Positions 45,062-54,786 of a stretch of 55,525 bases of DNA are shown one piece after another. The translations under genes were made by a program, and so were the position numbers. This DNA is from Desulfobacula sp. (GTDB lineage: Bacteria > Desulfobacterota > Desulfobacteria > Desulfobacterales > Desulfobacteraceae): NCBI GenBank assembly GCA_023701135.1, contig JAMPXP010000026.1, positions 1 to 55,525 of the forward strand, read 5' to 3'. A model generated the notes under the pieces. That model was not told the DNA's origin. It worked only from the letters and a program-made list of their open reading frames with translations, and did no database searches. Positions within the stretch are counted from its first letter, which is position 1. The number at the start of each line of letters is the position of its first letter.

Positions 45062-46972
45062 ATGGGTAAAATCATCGGAATAGATTTAGGAACAACCAAT
45101 TCATGCGTAGCAGTTATGGAAGCCGGCGGAGAGGTGAAAATCATTACCAATGCCGAAGGTGGAAGGACCACCCCGTCCATTGTCGCCATCACCGAGGCCG
45201 GGGAACGGATTGTGGGCCAGATCGCCAAGCGCCAGGCCATCACCAATCCTGAAAATACGGTATTCGGTGTAAAAAGATTGATCGGCCGCAAATTTAATTC
45301 CAAAGAAATACAGACCGATATCCCTAACCTGCCCTATAAAATCGAAGCCGCATCCAACGGCGATACCCGGATCAATATCAGGGGAAAGCAATACAGCCCT
45401 GCTGAGATTTCTTCCTTTATCCTGTCCAATATTAAAAAGACGGCCGAGGATTACCTGGGTGAAGAGGTAAAGGAGGCCGTTATTACGGTTCCCGCCTATT
45501 TTAACGACAGCCAGCGGCAGGCCACCAAAGATGCCGGTAAAATTGCCGGTCTTGAAGTCAAACGAATCATCAATGAGCCCACTGCTGCATCTCTCGCCTA
45601 TGGGCTGGACAAGAAAAAGGAAGAAAAAATAGCCGTATTTGACCTTGGCGGCGGCACCTTTGATGTTTCCGTCCTTGAAATCGGTGACGGCGTATTTGAA
45701 GTTAAATCAACCTCAGGAGACACCCACCTGGGTGGAGAAGACTTTGACCTGAGAATCATCAATTATATTGCCGATGAATTCAGAAAAGATACGGGAATTA
45801 ATATCCGGTCGGACAAGATGGCCCTTCAACGCCTCAAGGAAGCGGCTGAAAAAGCCAAGATGGAACTTTCCACATCCACGGAAACCAGCATCAATCTGCC
45901 CTTTATCACGGCCGATGCCTCGGGCCCCAAACATCTTGATGTCAAACTGACCCGGGCCAAACTTGAATCCCTGGTTGCAGATCTTCTGGATAAACTGGAA
46001 AAACCATGCCGGGATGCCTTGAAAGAGGCAAACCTGGGACCCGCCGGAGTGGATGAGGTCGTCCTGGTGGGCGGTATGACCCGTATGCCCGCTGTCCAGG
46101 AACGGGTTGAAAAAATATTCGGGAAAAAGCCCCACAAGGGCGTCAATCCGGATGAAGTTGTTGCCATGGGTGCGGCTGTTCAGGCCGGTGTTCTCCAGGG
46201 AGATGTCAATGATGTCCTTCTTTTGGATGTCACCCCCCTGTCCCTGGGGATTGAAACCCTTGGCGGTGTCATGACCCGGCTCATAGAAAAAAACACAACC
46301 ATTCCGACCAAAAAAAGCCAGGTGTTTTCAACGGCCGCCGACAACCAGCCCGCCGTCTCCATCCATGTGCTTCAGGGCGAAAGGCAGATGGCGGCGGACA
46401 ATAAAACCCTGGGCCAGTTTGAGCTGGCCGATATTCCACCGGCACCCCGGGGCGTCCCCCAGATTGAAGTCACCTTTGATATAGACGCCAACGGCATTGT
46501 CCATGTTGCGGCAAAGGATAAGGCCACAGCAAAACAGCAGTCCATCCGCATCACGGCAGCCAGCGGCCTTTCCGAAGATGAAATCAACAGAATGGTAAAA
46601 GATGCCGAACTCCATGCCGACGAAGACAAACGGAAAAGAGAGCTGGTGGATACCAAAAACAGCGCCGAAGCCCTCATCGATCAGACCCAGAAAACCTTGA
46701 AAGAACATGGTTCTAAAGTGGATGAAGCGACCCGGAAAACCATTGAATCTGCTGTTGAAAATCTGAGGGTAGCCAAGGAATCGGATAATGTGGACGAGAT
46801 CAAACAGAAAATCGAAGCCCTGTCCCAGGCCTCCCACAAACTGGCGGAAGTCATGTACCAGCAGGCTTCCCAGGATGGCGGCCAGGGTGGACCGGGTGCC
46901 GGACCCTCGGCCTCGCCCCAGGATGATGATGTGGTGGATGCAGATTTTGAAGAGGTCAAAAAAGATAAATAA
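45062..46972 (+). CDS. dnaK: Chaperone protein DnaK (Hsp70)
   Basis: DnaK is the ATP-driven Hsp70 chaperone. The 636-residue protein has [15 protein letters not shown] at the N-terminus, [31 protein letters not shown], the interdomain [17 protein letters not shown] linker, and the substrate-binding domain and C-terminal lid ending in [28 protein letters not shown] precedes the ATG. dnaJ is not in the window. A strong terminator follows. Confidence 0.98.
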   Translation: MGKIIGIDLGTTNSCVAVMEAGGEVKIITNAEGGRTTPSIVAITEAGERIVGQIAKRQAITNPENTVFGVKRLIGRKFNSKEIQTDIPNLPYKIEAASNGDTRINIRGKQYSPAEISSFILSNIKKTAEDYLGEEVKEAVITVPAYFNDSQRQATKDAGKIAGLEVKRIINEPTAASLAYGLDKKKEEKIAVFDLGGGTFDVSVLEIGDGVFEVKSTSGDTHLGGEDFDLRIINYIADEFRKDTGINIRSDKMALQRLKEAAEKAKMELSTSTETSINLPFITADASGPKHLDVKLTRAKLESLVADLLDKLEKPCRDALKEANLGPAGVDEVVLVGGMTRMPAVQERVEKIFGKKPHKGVNPDEVVAMGAAVQAGVLQGDVNDVLLLDVTPLSLGIETLGGVMTRLIEKNTTIPTKKSQVFSTAADNQPAVSIHVLQGERQMAADNKTLGQFELADIPPAPRGVPQIEVTFDIDANGIVHVAAKDKATAKQQSIRITAASGLSEDEINRMVKDAELHADEDKRKRELVDTKNSAEALIDQTQKTLKEHGSKVDEATRKTIESAVENLRVAKESDNVDEIKQKIEALSQASHKLAEVMYQQASQDGGQGGPGAGPSASPQDDDVVDADFEEVKKDK

Positions 46973-46996
46973 AGGGTTATAAAACCTGTTGAATAT

Positions 46997-47034
46997 AATC
47001 CTGCCGTAATTTATAGTTCACGGCAGGATTTTTT
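46997..47034 (+). terminator. Terminator of grpE-dnaK
   Basis: AATCCTGCCGT (46997-47007) pairs perfectly with ACGGCAGGATT (47020-47030), followed by TTTTTT. Confidence 0.9.
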
Positions 47035-47054
47035 ATTTAGCTTAAGGACTGCCC

Positions 47055-48644
47055 ATGATCATCACGGAAATTTTGGCCCGGAACGCCTGGATGTATAAAG
47101 ACAGAATTGCGCTTGTGGAGCGGGCTCCGGCCATTGACACCAGAAGGGCCATAACCTGGGAGCAGTTCTTTCGAGCATCCAATAAACTTGCCAACAGCCT
47201 TGACCAATACGGGATACAAAAGGGTGATAAAATCGTGCAGTTGATGACCAATTGCCTGGAATGGCTCCCCATTTATTTTGGTATTCTGTCAACCGGAGCC
47301 TGGGTGGTGCCCTTAAATTTCAGGTTTGAATCCGACAAAATCCTGCTCTGCACCCAGACGGCCGAAGCCAAGGTTTTCATCTTTGGCGAGGAATTTATCG
47401 ACCGGATCGAAGCGGTTAAAAAGGAGCTGGAAACCCATGTCCGGCTCTGGATCTATACCGGGCCGCCATCCTCCTGCCCGGCTTGGGCCCTTCAGTATGA
47501 ATCCTTTATCGAAACCGCACCGGGTGAGTCCCCCCCAAAGGTCGAACTCTCCATAGATGATGACGCGGCCCTGTATTTCACCAGCGGAACAACAGGGAAC
47601 CCCAAGGCCGTCCTCTTAACCCATAGAAATCTTGAACATGCCTGTTATGTGGAACATGCCCACCACAGCCAGACCATAGACGATGTTTTTCTGTGTATCC
47701 CGCCCCTGTACCATACCGGAGCCAAGATGCACTGGATGGGCAGTTTCCTGGTGGGCGGCAAAGGGGTTCTCTTAAAAGGGGTCAGCCCCCGGTGGATCAT
47801 TGAAGCCGTGTCCGAGGAAGGCTGCACCATTGTCTGGCTCCTGGTGCCCTGGATCCATGACATCATCATTGCCGTTGAAAATAAGGACATCGACCTCTCA
47901 AAATTTACCCTGTCCCAATGGCGCCTCATGCATGCCGGTGCCCAGCCGGTTCCGCCCAGCCTCATCGAACACTGGAAAACCTATTTTCCCGGCCAGGATT
48001 ATGACACCAATTACGGCCTCACCGAATCCACGGGGCCGGGATGCATTCACCTGGGGACGAAAAACGCCCACCGGGTTGGTCCCATCGGCCTGCCCGGATT
48101 TGACTGGGAAGCCAAAATTGTGGACAAAGACGGTGAGCTTCTGTTTGGCAATGAGTCCGGTGAACTCATCATCAAAGGTCCCGGCGTGATGAAAGAATAT
48201 TATAAGAATCCCGAGGCCACGGCTCAGACCCTCACGGACGGCTGGCTGAAAACCGGGGATATCGCCCGGTATGACAAGGACGGGTTGATCTGGCTGGTGG
48301 ACCGGAAAAAGGACATGATCATCTACGGCGGGGAAAATATCTACCCCGTTGAAATTGAAACCTTTTTTCTGAAAAACAGTAAAATAAAGGATATTGCCGT
48401 CATCGGCATCCCCGATGACCGGCTGGGGGAAATCCCGGCGGGCATCATCAGTGTCAAGCCGGGCTGCATTCTCTGTGAAAGCGATATCCTGGAATTCCAG
48501 CAGGAGCTGCCCCGCTACAAACACCTGAGAAAAATCTATTTCGGAGATGTTCCCCGGAACCCCACCGGAAAAATCGAAAAACCCAAACTTCGCAGAATTT
48601 ATGCGGACGACAAGAGAAAAGACATCAAAAAGCTGCTTGAATAA
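47055..48644 (+). CDS. Acyl-CoA synthetase (AMP-forming), substrate unknown
   Basis: The 529-residue adenylate-forming enzyme has the P-loop-like AMP-binding motif YFTSGTTGNPKA near 174, YGLTESTG near 317, WLKTGDIARYD, the hinge DRKKDMIIYGGENIYP, and the C-terminal PRNPTGKIEK with the catalytic Lys near 506. It activates a carboxylic acid to acyl-CoA through an acyl-AMP; the acid (fatty, aryl or other) cannot be told. AAGGACTGCCC precedes the ATG. It may head a unit with lolA and nadA. Confidence 0.92.
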   Translation: MIITEILARNAWMYKDRIALVERAPAIDTRRAITWEQFFRASNKLANSLDQYGIQKGDKIVQLMTNCLEWLPIYFGILSTGAWVVPLNFRFESDKILLCTQTAEAKVFIFGEEFIDRIEAVKKELETHVRLWIYTGPPSSCPAWALQYESFIETAPGESPPKVELSIDDDAALYFTSGTTGNPKAVLLTHRNLEHACYVEHAHHSQTIDDVFLCIPPLYHTGAKMHWMGSFLVGGKGVLLKGVSPRWIIEAVSEEGCTIVWLLVPWIHDIIIAVENKDIDLSKFTLSQWRLMHAGAQPVPPSLIEHWKTYFPGQDYDTNYGLTESTGPGCIHLGTKNAHRVGPIGLPGFDWEAKIVDKDGELLFGNESGELIIKGPGVMKEYYKNPEATAQTLTDGWLKTGDIARYDKDGLIWLVDRKKDMIIYGGENIYPVEIETFFLKNSKIKDIAVIGIPDDRLGEIPAGIISVKPGCILCESDILEFQQELPRYKHLRKIYFGDVPRNPTGKIEKPKLRRIYADDKRKDIKKLLE

Positions 48645-48664
48645 AGGCAGATAAAGGAGTTCGG

Positions 48665-49333
48665 TTGAAACGATCATACAAAAGGATATTAGGGATATCG
48701 GCGGCGGTTCTTCTCATGGCCGGCCTTTTTTCCGGCCTTACTGCGGCAACTGAGCCTGAAAACGCCCAGGAAGCCGTCCTGTCCGCCATTGAAAAAAAAT
48801 ATGCCGGAAAAAGCTTTGAGGCTTCATTTTACCAGATCTCAAAGCTGGCCGCCCTGGATATCACGGAAAAGGCCTCGGGTAAAGCATCCTTCAGCCATCC
48901 CGGAAAAATGAAATGGGAATACCTGGAGCCGGAGCAGCATGAAATCATTACCAACGGCAAATCCCTGTGGATTTATCGGCCCGGGGAAAACCAGGTCATG
49001 CAGGGATCGGCGGAATCCTTTTTCAAAGCCGGGGCCGGGGGGGCTTTTTTATCGGATATCGCCCTGGTCCGGAAAAATTATATCATTACGATAAAAGACA
49101 TCACCGATGAGTATACCGAGCTGGACCTGGCCGCCAAAAACGAAACCCCGGACATCTCTCTCATTGTGATCCGGGTGTCCAAAAAAACCAGTGACATCAC
49201 CCGGATTGTCACCCGGAATGCTTACGGGGACACCACCCTGTTTGAATTCAATGATATCCGGTTCACATCCATTGACCCTTCCCGGTTTGAATTCACCGTG
49301 CCCAAAGGCGTCAATGTGGTTGACTTAGAATAA
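48665..49333 (+). CDS. lolA: Outer-membrane lipoprotein carrier protein LolA-like
   Basis: LolA ferries lipoproteins across the periplasm. The 222-residue protein has a signal peptide (MKRSYKRILGISAAVLLMAG and on to a cleavage near 28), then YAGKSFEASFYQISKL, GKMKWEYLEPEQHEIITNGKS-type sequence (the core LolA signature of W-Y/W-x-P and S-L-W-I-Y), and a C-terminal DPSRFEFTVPKGVNV. The start is TTG behind AAAGGAGT. It lies 20 bases after the acyl-CoA ligase and 20 before nadA. Confidence 0.88.
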   Translation: MKRSYKRILGISAAVLLMAGLFSGLTAATEPENAQEAVLSAIEKKYAGKSFEASFYQISKLAALDITEKASGKASFSHPGKMKWEYLEPEQHEIITNGKSLWIYRPGENQVMQGSAESFFKAGAGGAFLSDIALVRKNYIITIKDITDEYTELDLAAKNETPDISLIVIRVSKKTSDITRIVTRNAYGDTTLFEFNDIRFTSIDPSRFEFTVPKGVNVVDLE

Positions 49334-49353
49334 CCTTGACCAGAAGGTGCATC

Positions 49354-50244
49354 ATGAAAGACAAAATCAAAGCCCTTGCAAAAAAAAGAAATGCCGTCAT
49401 ACTGGCCCATAATTACCAGCCCCCGGAAATCCAGGACATTGCCGATCTTTGCGGAGATTCCCTGGAACTGAGCATCAAGGCCTCCAAAACCACGGCCGAT
49501 ATCATTGTGTTCTGCGGGGTCCATTTCATGGCCGAAACCGCCTTTATTCTGTCTCCGGACAAAACCGTCCTCCTGCCGGCCCCGGACGCCGGATGCCCCA
49601 TGGCCGACATGGTTGACCCCGTGGCCCTCAGAAAAAAGAAAAAGGCCCTCGGCGGTATTCCGGTGGTCACCTATGTCAATTCCTCCGCCGCAGTCAAGGC
49701 CGAGTCCGATATCTGCTGCACCTCGGCCAATGTGATCAAGGTGGTTGACAGCATACATGCCCCTGAAATCCTCATGACCCCGGATAGGAACCTGGCCCTC
49801 TATGCCGCTTCCCGGACATCCAAAATTATCCATCTCTGGGAAGGCTTCTGCCCCTTTCACAATACCTTGACGGCAGGGGATGTCATCAAAGCAAAAACCG
49901 CCCACCCGAACGCCCTTTTCATGGCCCACCCCGAATGCCCGCCCGAGGTGCTGGCCCTGGCCGATGAAATCCAATCCACCTCGGGCATGATCCGGTTTGC
50001 CGGAGAATCGGCCCAGACCGAATTTATCCTGGGCACGGAAAACGGGCTGCTCTACCCCATTTCAAAGGCCCATCCAAAGAAAAAATTCCACCCGGCATCG
50101 GAAAAAATGGTCTGCCCGGATATGAAGAAGATCACCCTGGAGAATCTTTTTGACTGCCTGGAAACGCTGTCGGGCCGGATCACCGTTGCCGAGGATATCC
50201 GCAAAAAGGCCCTGGGCGCCGTTCAAAGAATGGTTGAGCTTTAA
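49354..50244 (+). CDS. nadA: Quinolinate synthase A
   Basis: NadA condenses iminoaspartate with dihydroxyacetone phosphate to quinolinate for NAD synthesis, using a [4Fe-4S] cluster. The 296-residue protein shows ILAHNYQPPEIQDIADLCGDS, ICCTSANVIKVV, HPECPPEVLALAD and CPDMKKITLENL, which hold the three cluster cysteines. The ATG at 49354 behind AGAAGGTG is preferred to an in-frame TTG at 49336. nadB and nadC are not nearby. Confidence 0.95.
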   Translation: MKDKIKALAKKRNAVILAHNYQPPEIQDIADLCGDSLELSIKASKTTADIIVFCGVHFMAETAFILSPDKTVLLPAPDAGCPMADMVDPVALRKKKKALGGIPVVTYVNSSAAVKAESDICCTSANVIKVVDSIHAPEILMTPDRNLALYAASRTSKIIHLWEGFCPFHNTLTAGDVIKAKTAHPNALFMAHPECPPEVLALADEIQSTSGMIRFAGESAQTEFILGTENGLLYPISKAHPKKKFHPASEKMVCPDMKKITLENLFDCLETLSGRITVAEDIRKKALGAVQRMVEL

Positions 50245-50268
50245 TAAAAAACAAAAGGATCAGAATCA

Positions 50269-50305
50269 AACAAGGGCCTTGATAATATCAAGGCCCTTGT
50301 TTTTT
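50269..50305 (+). terminator. Terminator after nadA
   Basis: AACAAGGGCCTTGAT (50269-50283) pairs perfectly with ATCAAGGCCCTTGTT (50287-50301), a 15-bp stem with a three-base loop followed by TTTTTT. The convergent yebC gene ends 20 bases beyond. Confidence 0.93.
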
Positions 50306-50324
50306 ATCATCTTACCACCAATGT

Positions 50325-51071
50325 CTAGGACATGGCATCCAGGGTTTCATCGGAGATATCGGCATTGGAATAAAATTTCTGGACATCATCCAGATCGTCC
50401 AGGACATCCATGAATTTGAGCATCTGCCCTGCCTCTTCGCCTTTCAGCTCCGTCAGGGTCTGGGGAATCATGGTGATTTCCGCTGCCTCGAATTTGATAT
50501 TGGCCGCATCAATGGCGTCCTTGACCGCGTCAAAGTCTGCCGGGTCCATGATGATATCAAAGCAGTCGCCTTCATCCTTGATATCCTCGGCCCCTACCTC
50601 CAGGGCTACCTCCATCAGGGTTTCCTCTGTGGCATCTTTTTTATTGACGGTGATGAGGCCTTTTTTATCAAACATCCAGGCCACGCATCCGCTGGTGCCC
50701 ACATTCCCCCCGGCCTTGCCGAAGGCATGGCGGACATCGGCAATGGTCCTGTTGCGGTTATCCGTCAGGCATTCCACCAGAACCGCCACCCCGCCGGGCC
50801 CGTACCCTTCATACACGATCTCTTCATAATTGACGCCCTCAAGATCGCCGGTCCCCTTTTTAATGGCCCTTTCATAGGTGTCCTTAGGCATGTTCTGGGA
50901 TCTGGCATTGATCAGGGCGTGCCGAAGCCTTGAATTGGCTTCTGGATCACCGCCGCCCATGCGGGCCGCCACGGTAATCTCCTTGATCAGTTTGGTAAAG
51001 ATCTTACCCCGCTTGGCGTCGGCAGCGCCTTTTTTATGTTTAATGGTTGACCATTTGCTATGTCCTGACAT
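50325..51071 (-). CDS. yebC: YebC/PmpR-family regulatory protein
   Basis: The 248-residue protein begins [20 protein letters not shown], the universal YebC/TACO1 N-terminus, and includes [19 protein letters not shown] and [15 protein letters not shown]. Members are DNA-binding regulators or, in recent work, translation factors that relieve ribosome stalling at proline stretches. It is the last gene of radA-rlmE-yebC. Confidence 0.95.
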   Translation of the reverse strand: MSGHSKWSTIKHKKGAADAKRGKIFTKLIKEITVAARMGGGDPEANSRLRHALINARSQNMPKDTYERAIKKGTGDLEGVNYEEIVYEGYGPGGVAVLVECLTDNRNRTIADVRHAFGKAGGNVGTSGCVAWMFDKKGLITVNKKDATEETLMEVALEVGAEDIKDEGDCFDIIMDPADFDAVKDAIDAANIKFEAAEITMIPQTLTELKGEEAGQMLKFMDVLDDLDDVQKFYSNADISDETLDAMS

Positions 51072-51084
51072 GAATCCTCCTCGG

Positions 51085-51681
51085 TTAATTCTTGAATTTT
51101 GCTATTATATATATTTCTTTGCTTTGTTTTCTGCAACTATCGGGCTTAAATATTTTGCTCTCTTTAAATGTTGATCTGACCTTTTTCTGAAACTCCGCGA
51201 ACTCATTTCCCTGGAAGATTTTACAGACAAAATGGCCCCCGGGCCCGAGGTATTTTTCCGCTACGGTCAGGGCCATGCAGCAGAGTTCATAGGATTTCAT
51301 GGCATCCACATCTTTTCTGCCGCTGGTGGAAGGAGCCATATCGCTCAGGACCACATTGAACCGGGTATGGTCATCCAAAAGAGCCGAATGTTCAAGATTC
51401 AGCACATTCTCCTGAACCGCCCGTGCATTTTCCGGCAGGCGGATGTCCACGGGACTCAGATCCAGACCCAGTACCCGGCCCCCGGCCCCCACGGTTTTGG
51501 CCGCGTACAAGAGCCAGGAGCCCGGGGCGCAGCCCAGGTCCAAGACCTGATCGTTCTTCTTCATGACCTTGAATTTATTCTGGATCTCCTCAAGCTTATA
51601 CACGGACCGGGCCGGATAATTTTCCGCCCGGGCGCGCCGGGTCAAATGATCTTCCCACTGGTTTTTCGGATTGGTTTTCAT
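51085..51681 (-). CDS. rlmE: 23S rRNA 2'-O-ribose methyltransferase (RlmE/FtsJ-like)
   Basis: The enzyme methylates U2552 of 23S rRNA with S-adenosylmethionine. The 198-residue protein has [11 protein letters not shown] with the first catalytic Lys, the SAM loop [23 protein letters not shown] with the Asp, FVCKIFQG with the second Lys, and [10 protein letters not shown] with the Glu, completing the K-D-K-E tetrad. It starts 15 bases after radA. Confidence 0.94.
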   Translation of the reverse strand: MKTNPKNQWEDHLTRRARAENYPARSVYKLEEIQNKFKVMKKNDQVLDLGCAPGSWLLYAAKTVGAGGRVLGLDLSPVDIRLPENARAVQENVLNLEHSALLDDHTRFNVVLSDMAPSTSGRKDVDAMKSYELCCMALTVAEKYLGPGGHFVCKIFQGNEFAEFQKKVRSTFKESKIFKPDSCRKQSKEIYIIAKFKN

Positions 51682-51695
51682 GGTTGTCTCGGCCC

Positions 51696-53054
51696 TTAGA
51701 ACAATACGTCCATGGCATCTTTCAGATAACGGATGCTTTCAAAACTCATGCCTTTGATCTTTGAAAGCTGCTTCACCATAGAGCCGGGCACCAGGCACCG
51801 GGAGAATCCCATTTTCGAAGCCTCCCTGATCCTGGCCTGGATATGGCCCACGGCCCGGATTTCCCCGGTGAGGCCGATCTCTCCCACCAGGGTGGTCTTG
51901 TTTTCCACAGGTTTGTCCAGAAAACTGGAGGCCAGGGCCGCGGCAATGGCCAGGTCCGCCGAGGGCTCCACGATTTTCACCCCGCCCGTGACATTCATGA
52001 AAATATCCAGCCCCGAAAGATTCATCCCCAGTCTTTTTTCCATCACGGCCACGATCAGGGATACCCGGTGGTGGTCCAGCCCCAGAATGGTGCGCCGGGG
52101 GGTCCCGAAACCGGAAGTGGACACCAGACCCTGGATCTCCACCAGGATGGGCCTGGACCCTTCCATGCAGGCCGTGACCACGGAGCCGGGCGAAAGGGTG
52201 GACCGCTCCGACAAAAAGACCGCCGAGGGATTGGGAACCTCGGTGAGCCCCTTTTCATTCATCTCGAATACGCCGATCTCGTTGGTGGGGCCGAACCGGT
52301 TCTTGACGGCCCTGAGGATCCGGAACACATGGCTTTTGTCCCCTTCAAAATACAGGACCGTATCCACCATATGCTCCATGATCTTGGGTCCTGCAATGGC
52401 CCCCACCTTGGTGACATGGCCGATGAGAAACACCGGGATGCCCGTGGTCTTGGCCAGTTTCATGAACTGCATGGCCGCTTCCCGGATCTGGGTCACGCTC
52501 CCCGGCGTGGACGCCACGTCCGGGTGAAATATGGTCTGGATGGAATCAATGACCAGGGCATCGTATTTTTGGCCCTCCACCATGGCCAGGATGGAATGAA
52601 GATCCGTTTCCGACACCACGTACATTTGATTTCCGCCGGAATCCAGCCGCTTTCCCCGCATGGAAATCTGGCGGACCGATTCTTCCCCGGACACGTAGAG
52701 GCATTTTTTACCCGTTCCCGATAGCCGGGACAGAACCTGGAGCATAAGGGTAGATTTCCCGATGCCCGGATCACCGCCGATGAGGATCACGGACCCGTCC
52801 ACAATCCCCCCTCCCAGGACCCGGTCGAATTCCCCCACCCCGGTCCTGATCCGGTCGGTGTCCTCCACGGAAACAGAGTCGATGAGGACGGGCTCCGCCA
52901 CCAGGGCATGACCCTGTTTTTTGGACGCGCCGGAAAGGATGCGCTCTTCGACAAGGGTGTCCCAGTCCCCGCACTCCGGGCACCGGCCCATCCATTTGGG
53001 GGCCTGGCCCCCGCAGGCCTGGCATCTGAATGTAAATTTATCCTTTTTGATCAC
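51696..53054 (-). CDS. radA: DNA repair protein RadA
   Basis: RadA is a RecA-like branch-migration ATPase in recombination. The 452-residue protein has an N-terminal zinc finger (Cys11, 14, 25, 28), Walker A GGDPGIGKSTL near 92, the RadA-specific KNRFGPTNEIGVFEM near 251, and a C-terminal Lon-protease-like domain with inactive active site. The start is GTG. Its promoter is at 53099-53127. Confidence 0.96.
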   Translation of the reverse strand: MIKKDKFTFRCQACGGQAPKWMGRCPECGDWDTLVEERILSGASKKQGHALVAEPVLIDSVSVEDTDRIRTGVGEFDRVLGGGIVDGSVILIGGDPGIGKSTLMLQVLSRLSGTGKKCLYVSGEESVRQISMRGKRLDSGGNQMYVVSETDLHSILAMVEGQKYDALVIDSIQTIFHPDVASTPGSVTQIREAAMQFMKLAKTTGIPVFLIGHVTKVGAIAGPKIMEHMVDTVLYFEGDKSHVFRILRAVKNRFGPTNEIGVFEMNEKGLTEVPNPSAVFLSERSTLSPGSVVTACMEGSRPILVEIQGLVSTSGFGTPRRTILGLDHHRVSLIVAVMEKRLGMNLSGLDIFMNVTGGVKIVEPSADLAIAAALASSFLDKPVENKTTLVGEIGLTGEIRAVGHIQARIREASKMGFSRCLVPGSMVKQLSKIKGMSFESIRYLKDAMDVLF

Positions 53055-53098
53055 CGGGGTTCCATTCCAATTGCATTATTTTCCATAAAAACCCGGGG

Positions 53099-53127
53099 AT
53101 CATACCATCAAACCGGGGCAATATCAA
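53099..53127 (-). promoter_or_regulatory. Promoter of radA-rlmE-yebC
   Basis: On the minus strand TTGATA (53122-53127) and TATGAT (53099-53104) are 17 bases apart with an extended TGG before the -10. Confidence 0.8.
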
Positions 53128-53212
53128 GATTCGGAAAGCCGGGGTCCCGGCAGGGTCGACGGCAGGGATATCCAGCCGTCATGAAAACAGGGAGGGGCAC
53201 AGGAAAATAAGA

Positions 53213-53410
53213 TTATATGGTCAGATTAATGATCCCGCCCTTGCCTGCCATCGCTTCGAGCTCAACGGGCTGAGCCGCAGGCTGAACCACGGGGGGCTGC
53301 TTTTGCAGCCCGGCGGTTTGCTCAACCAGGCCGAGCAGGAGTTTTGGCATTTCCATGGCCTTTTTCATGGCATAGGTGGATGCACCGCTGTTTGTTCCGC
53401 CGATTTCCAT
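53213..53410 (-). CDS. YjfB-like putative motility protein
   Basis: The 65-residue protein has an N-terminal GASTYAMKKAMEMPKLLLGLV segment resembling the YjfB family of small proteins, some encoded with flagellar genes, and a Pro/Gln-rich tail. The role is not known. The ATG at 53410 is chosen because AAAGGAG lies six bases upstream; an ATG at 53416 abuts that site. Confidence 0.6.
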   Translation of the reverse strand: MEIGGTNSGASTYAMKKAMEMPKLLLGLVEQTAGLQKQPPVVQPAAQPVELEAMAGKGGIINLTI

Positions 53411-53416
53411 ATTCAT

Positions 53417-53833
53417 CTCCTTTAATACAAGTGATCCCCGGTTTTCTCAAAACTGCCTTACGGACCCGTATCATCCCATGAAGCGGGTTTTGTTTTTAAT
53501 TTCATCCTATCATAAGGGTTTAAAAAAAGAATTTCAAGCCGCCTGTTTAAGGACAAAGGCCAGGGAGTTCCGCTCACTGGATTCCATGGGTGTCCGCTAT
53601 TTTAATTACATAAATTAATCCCGAAAAATATTTACAAGCAAAGATAACGCTGATATGGATTCAGAAACCGGACTTCTGCACCCCTGGGCCTGGAATATTC
53701 AATTTGAACCCGATGTCCGGCGACAGGCTTTGACCTGATGGTATTCTTTTTTAGCTCTTACGTGTGACCTTTAGGTTATCAGGGAAAATTGACCTGATAA
53801 TAATATGGTTTGCCGTTAGGATAGGAACCATAC
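53417..53833. other. Spacer before the accessory genes, with repeated operator-like sites
   Basis: I see no supported gene in this stretch; an open frame at 53376-53618 lacks a ribosome-binding site and family features. The right end carries TTGACCTGAT twice (53730-53739 and 53789-53798), the second copy overlapping an 8-bp inverted repeat TTATCAGG/CCTGATAA (53776-53783/53793-53800), about 35-60 bases before the DUF5677-like gene. Confidence 0.55.
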
Positions 53834-54709
53834 ATGGAAGAAATTCATCAAATCATGAGTCGGTATGATGAAACATATGTTACCAAAAGCTTGGGAACCG
53901 TAGAAGAGCTTAACGAGTTCACAGGTACATTTGTCAAAGATGTTGCCGAGATATATGATTGTTTAACCAGAATTCGTAATATAGAACGAAACCCCAGTGG
54001 TTTTTCTTTAGATGATGCGCCCATACTTGGCCTGTTAACAAGGATATGGAAACTTTTAAAAGAAATAGTAGTTTACTATCAAAAAGATAATGCTGAAATA
54101 ATAGGCATCTTGGAGAGGCCTTTAATTGAAGCGGCTATTACTGCTCAATATCTTCTCCGAAGTGACAAACTAGTTATTGAGGACTATCGCAAGTGTTCTT
54201 ATAAAGACCGGTTAAGGATTCTTCGTGAGATGAAGTCAGGTTCTCATTTCTATGATACGAAAGCGGGCAAGCGACTTTTAAATTCAGTTCTAGAAAAAAT
54301 GGAGCTTGAAGGATTTACTCAAAATGATTTTTCTGAACAAAAAAGGAATAGATGGAAGTTACAAGGGAAAACATTTTTTGAGATCTTCAAAGAAATCGAA
54401 AATGAAGATCTATATAAGTATTCATATGGGATTATGTCTGAGTCTATTCATGGTTCGTGGAATGAATCAATGGATTGGGGGTTACAAAAAAATGATGACA
54501 AGACCTTTTCGGTCTTCCCTTTCTATCATCCTGCTGATGTTCGCTTCATTTCTCCAACTATTAGGTTTTGCAACGATCCTTTCAGAGGATGGCTTAAAAG
54601 AATAGAGTGCGAAGACAAATATCTGACAGAAACCCTAGATTGGATTGAAAGGGTTAATACAAGAATTTATGTGATATATGATCAGAAATACGATGGGGCA
54701 AATGGTTAA
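53834..54709 (+). CDS. DUF5677-like protein of unknown function
   Basis: The 291-residue, largely helical protein resembles DUF5677 (HEPN-like) proteins: a central PILGLLTRIWKLLKEIVVYYQ and RPLIEAAITAQYLL helix pair, YRKCSYKDRLRIL, and YSYGIMSESIHGSW near 205. The SESIHGSW site looks like the conserved Ser/His-rich element of that family. Function is unknown; such genes are scattered among defence and mobile loci. Codon use looks more AT-rich than in the flanking core genes, which hints at transfer. GGATAGGAACC precedes the ATG. Confidence 0.72.
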   Translation: MEEIHQIMSRYDETYVTKSLGTVEELNEFTGTFVKDVAEIYDCLTRIRNIERNPSGFSLDDAPILGLLTRIWKLLKEIVVYYQKDNAEIIGILERPLIEAAITAQYLLRSDKLVIEDYRKCSYKDRLRILREMKSGSHFYDTKAGKRLLNSVLEKMELEGFTQNDFSEQKRNRWKLQGKTFFEIFKEIENEDLYKYSYGIMSESIHGSWNESMDWGLQKNDDKTFSVFPFYHPADVRFISPTIRFCNDPFRGWLKRIECEDKYLTETLDWIERVNTRIYVIYDQKYDGANG

Positions 54710-54786
54710 CAACAGAATCTGTGATCGACTGAAAAGCATACCGGCTATTTATTTTAAGCGTTATGCCTCTCTATGAAGGTGACCCA

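Noticed and set aside
47898-48677. Long open frame antisense to the acyl-CoA ligase
   Set aside because: The composition is a reverse image of the ligase gene and there is no ribosome-binding site.
53376-53618. Plus-strand open frame beside the YjfB-like gene
   Set aside because: No ribosome-binding site and no domain; partly antisense to the YjfB-like start.
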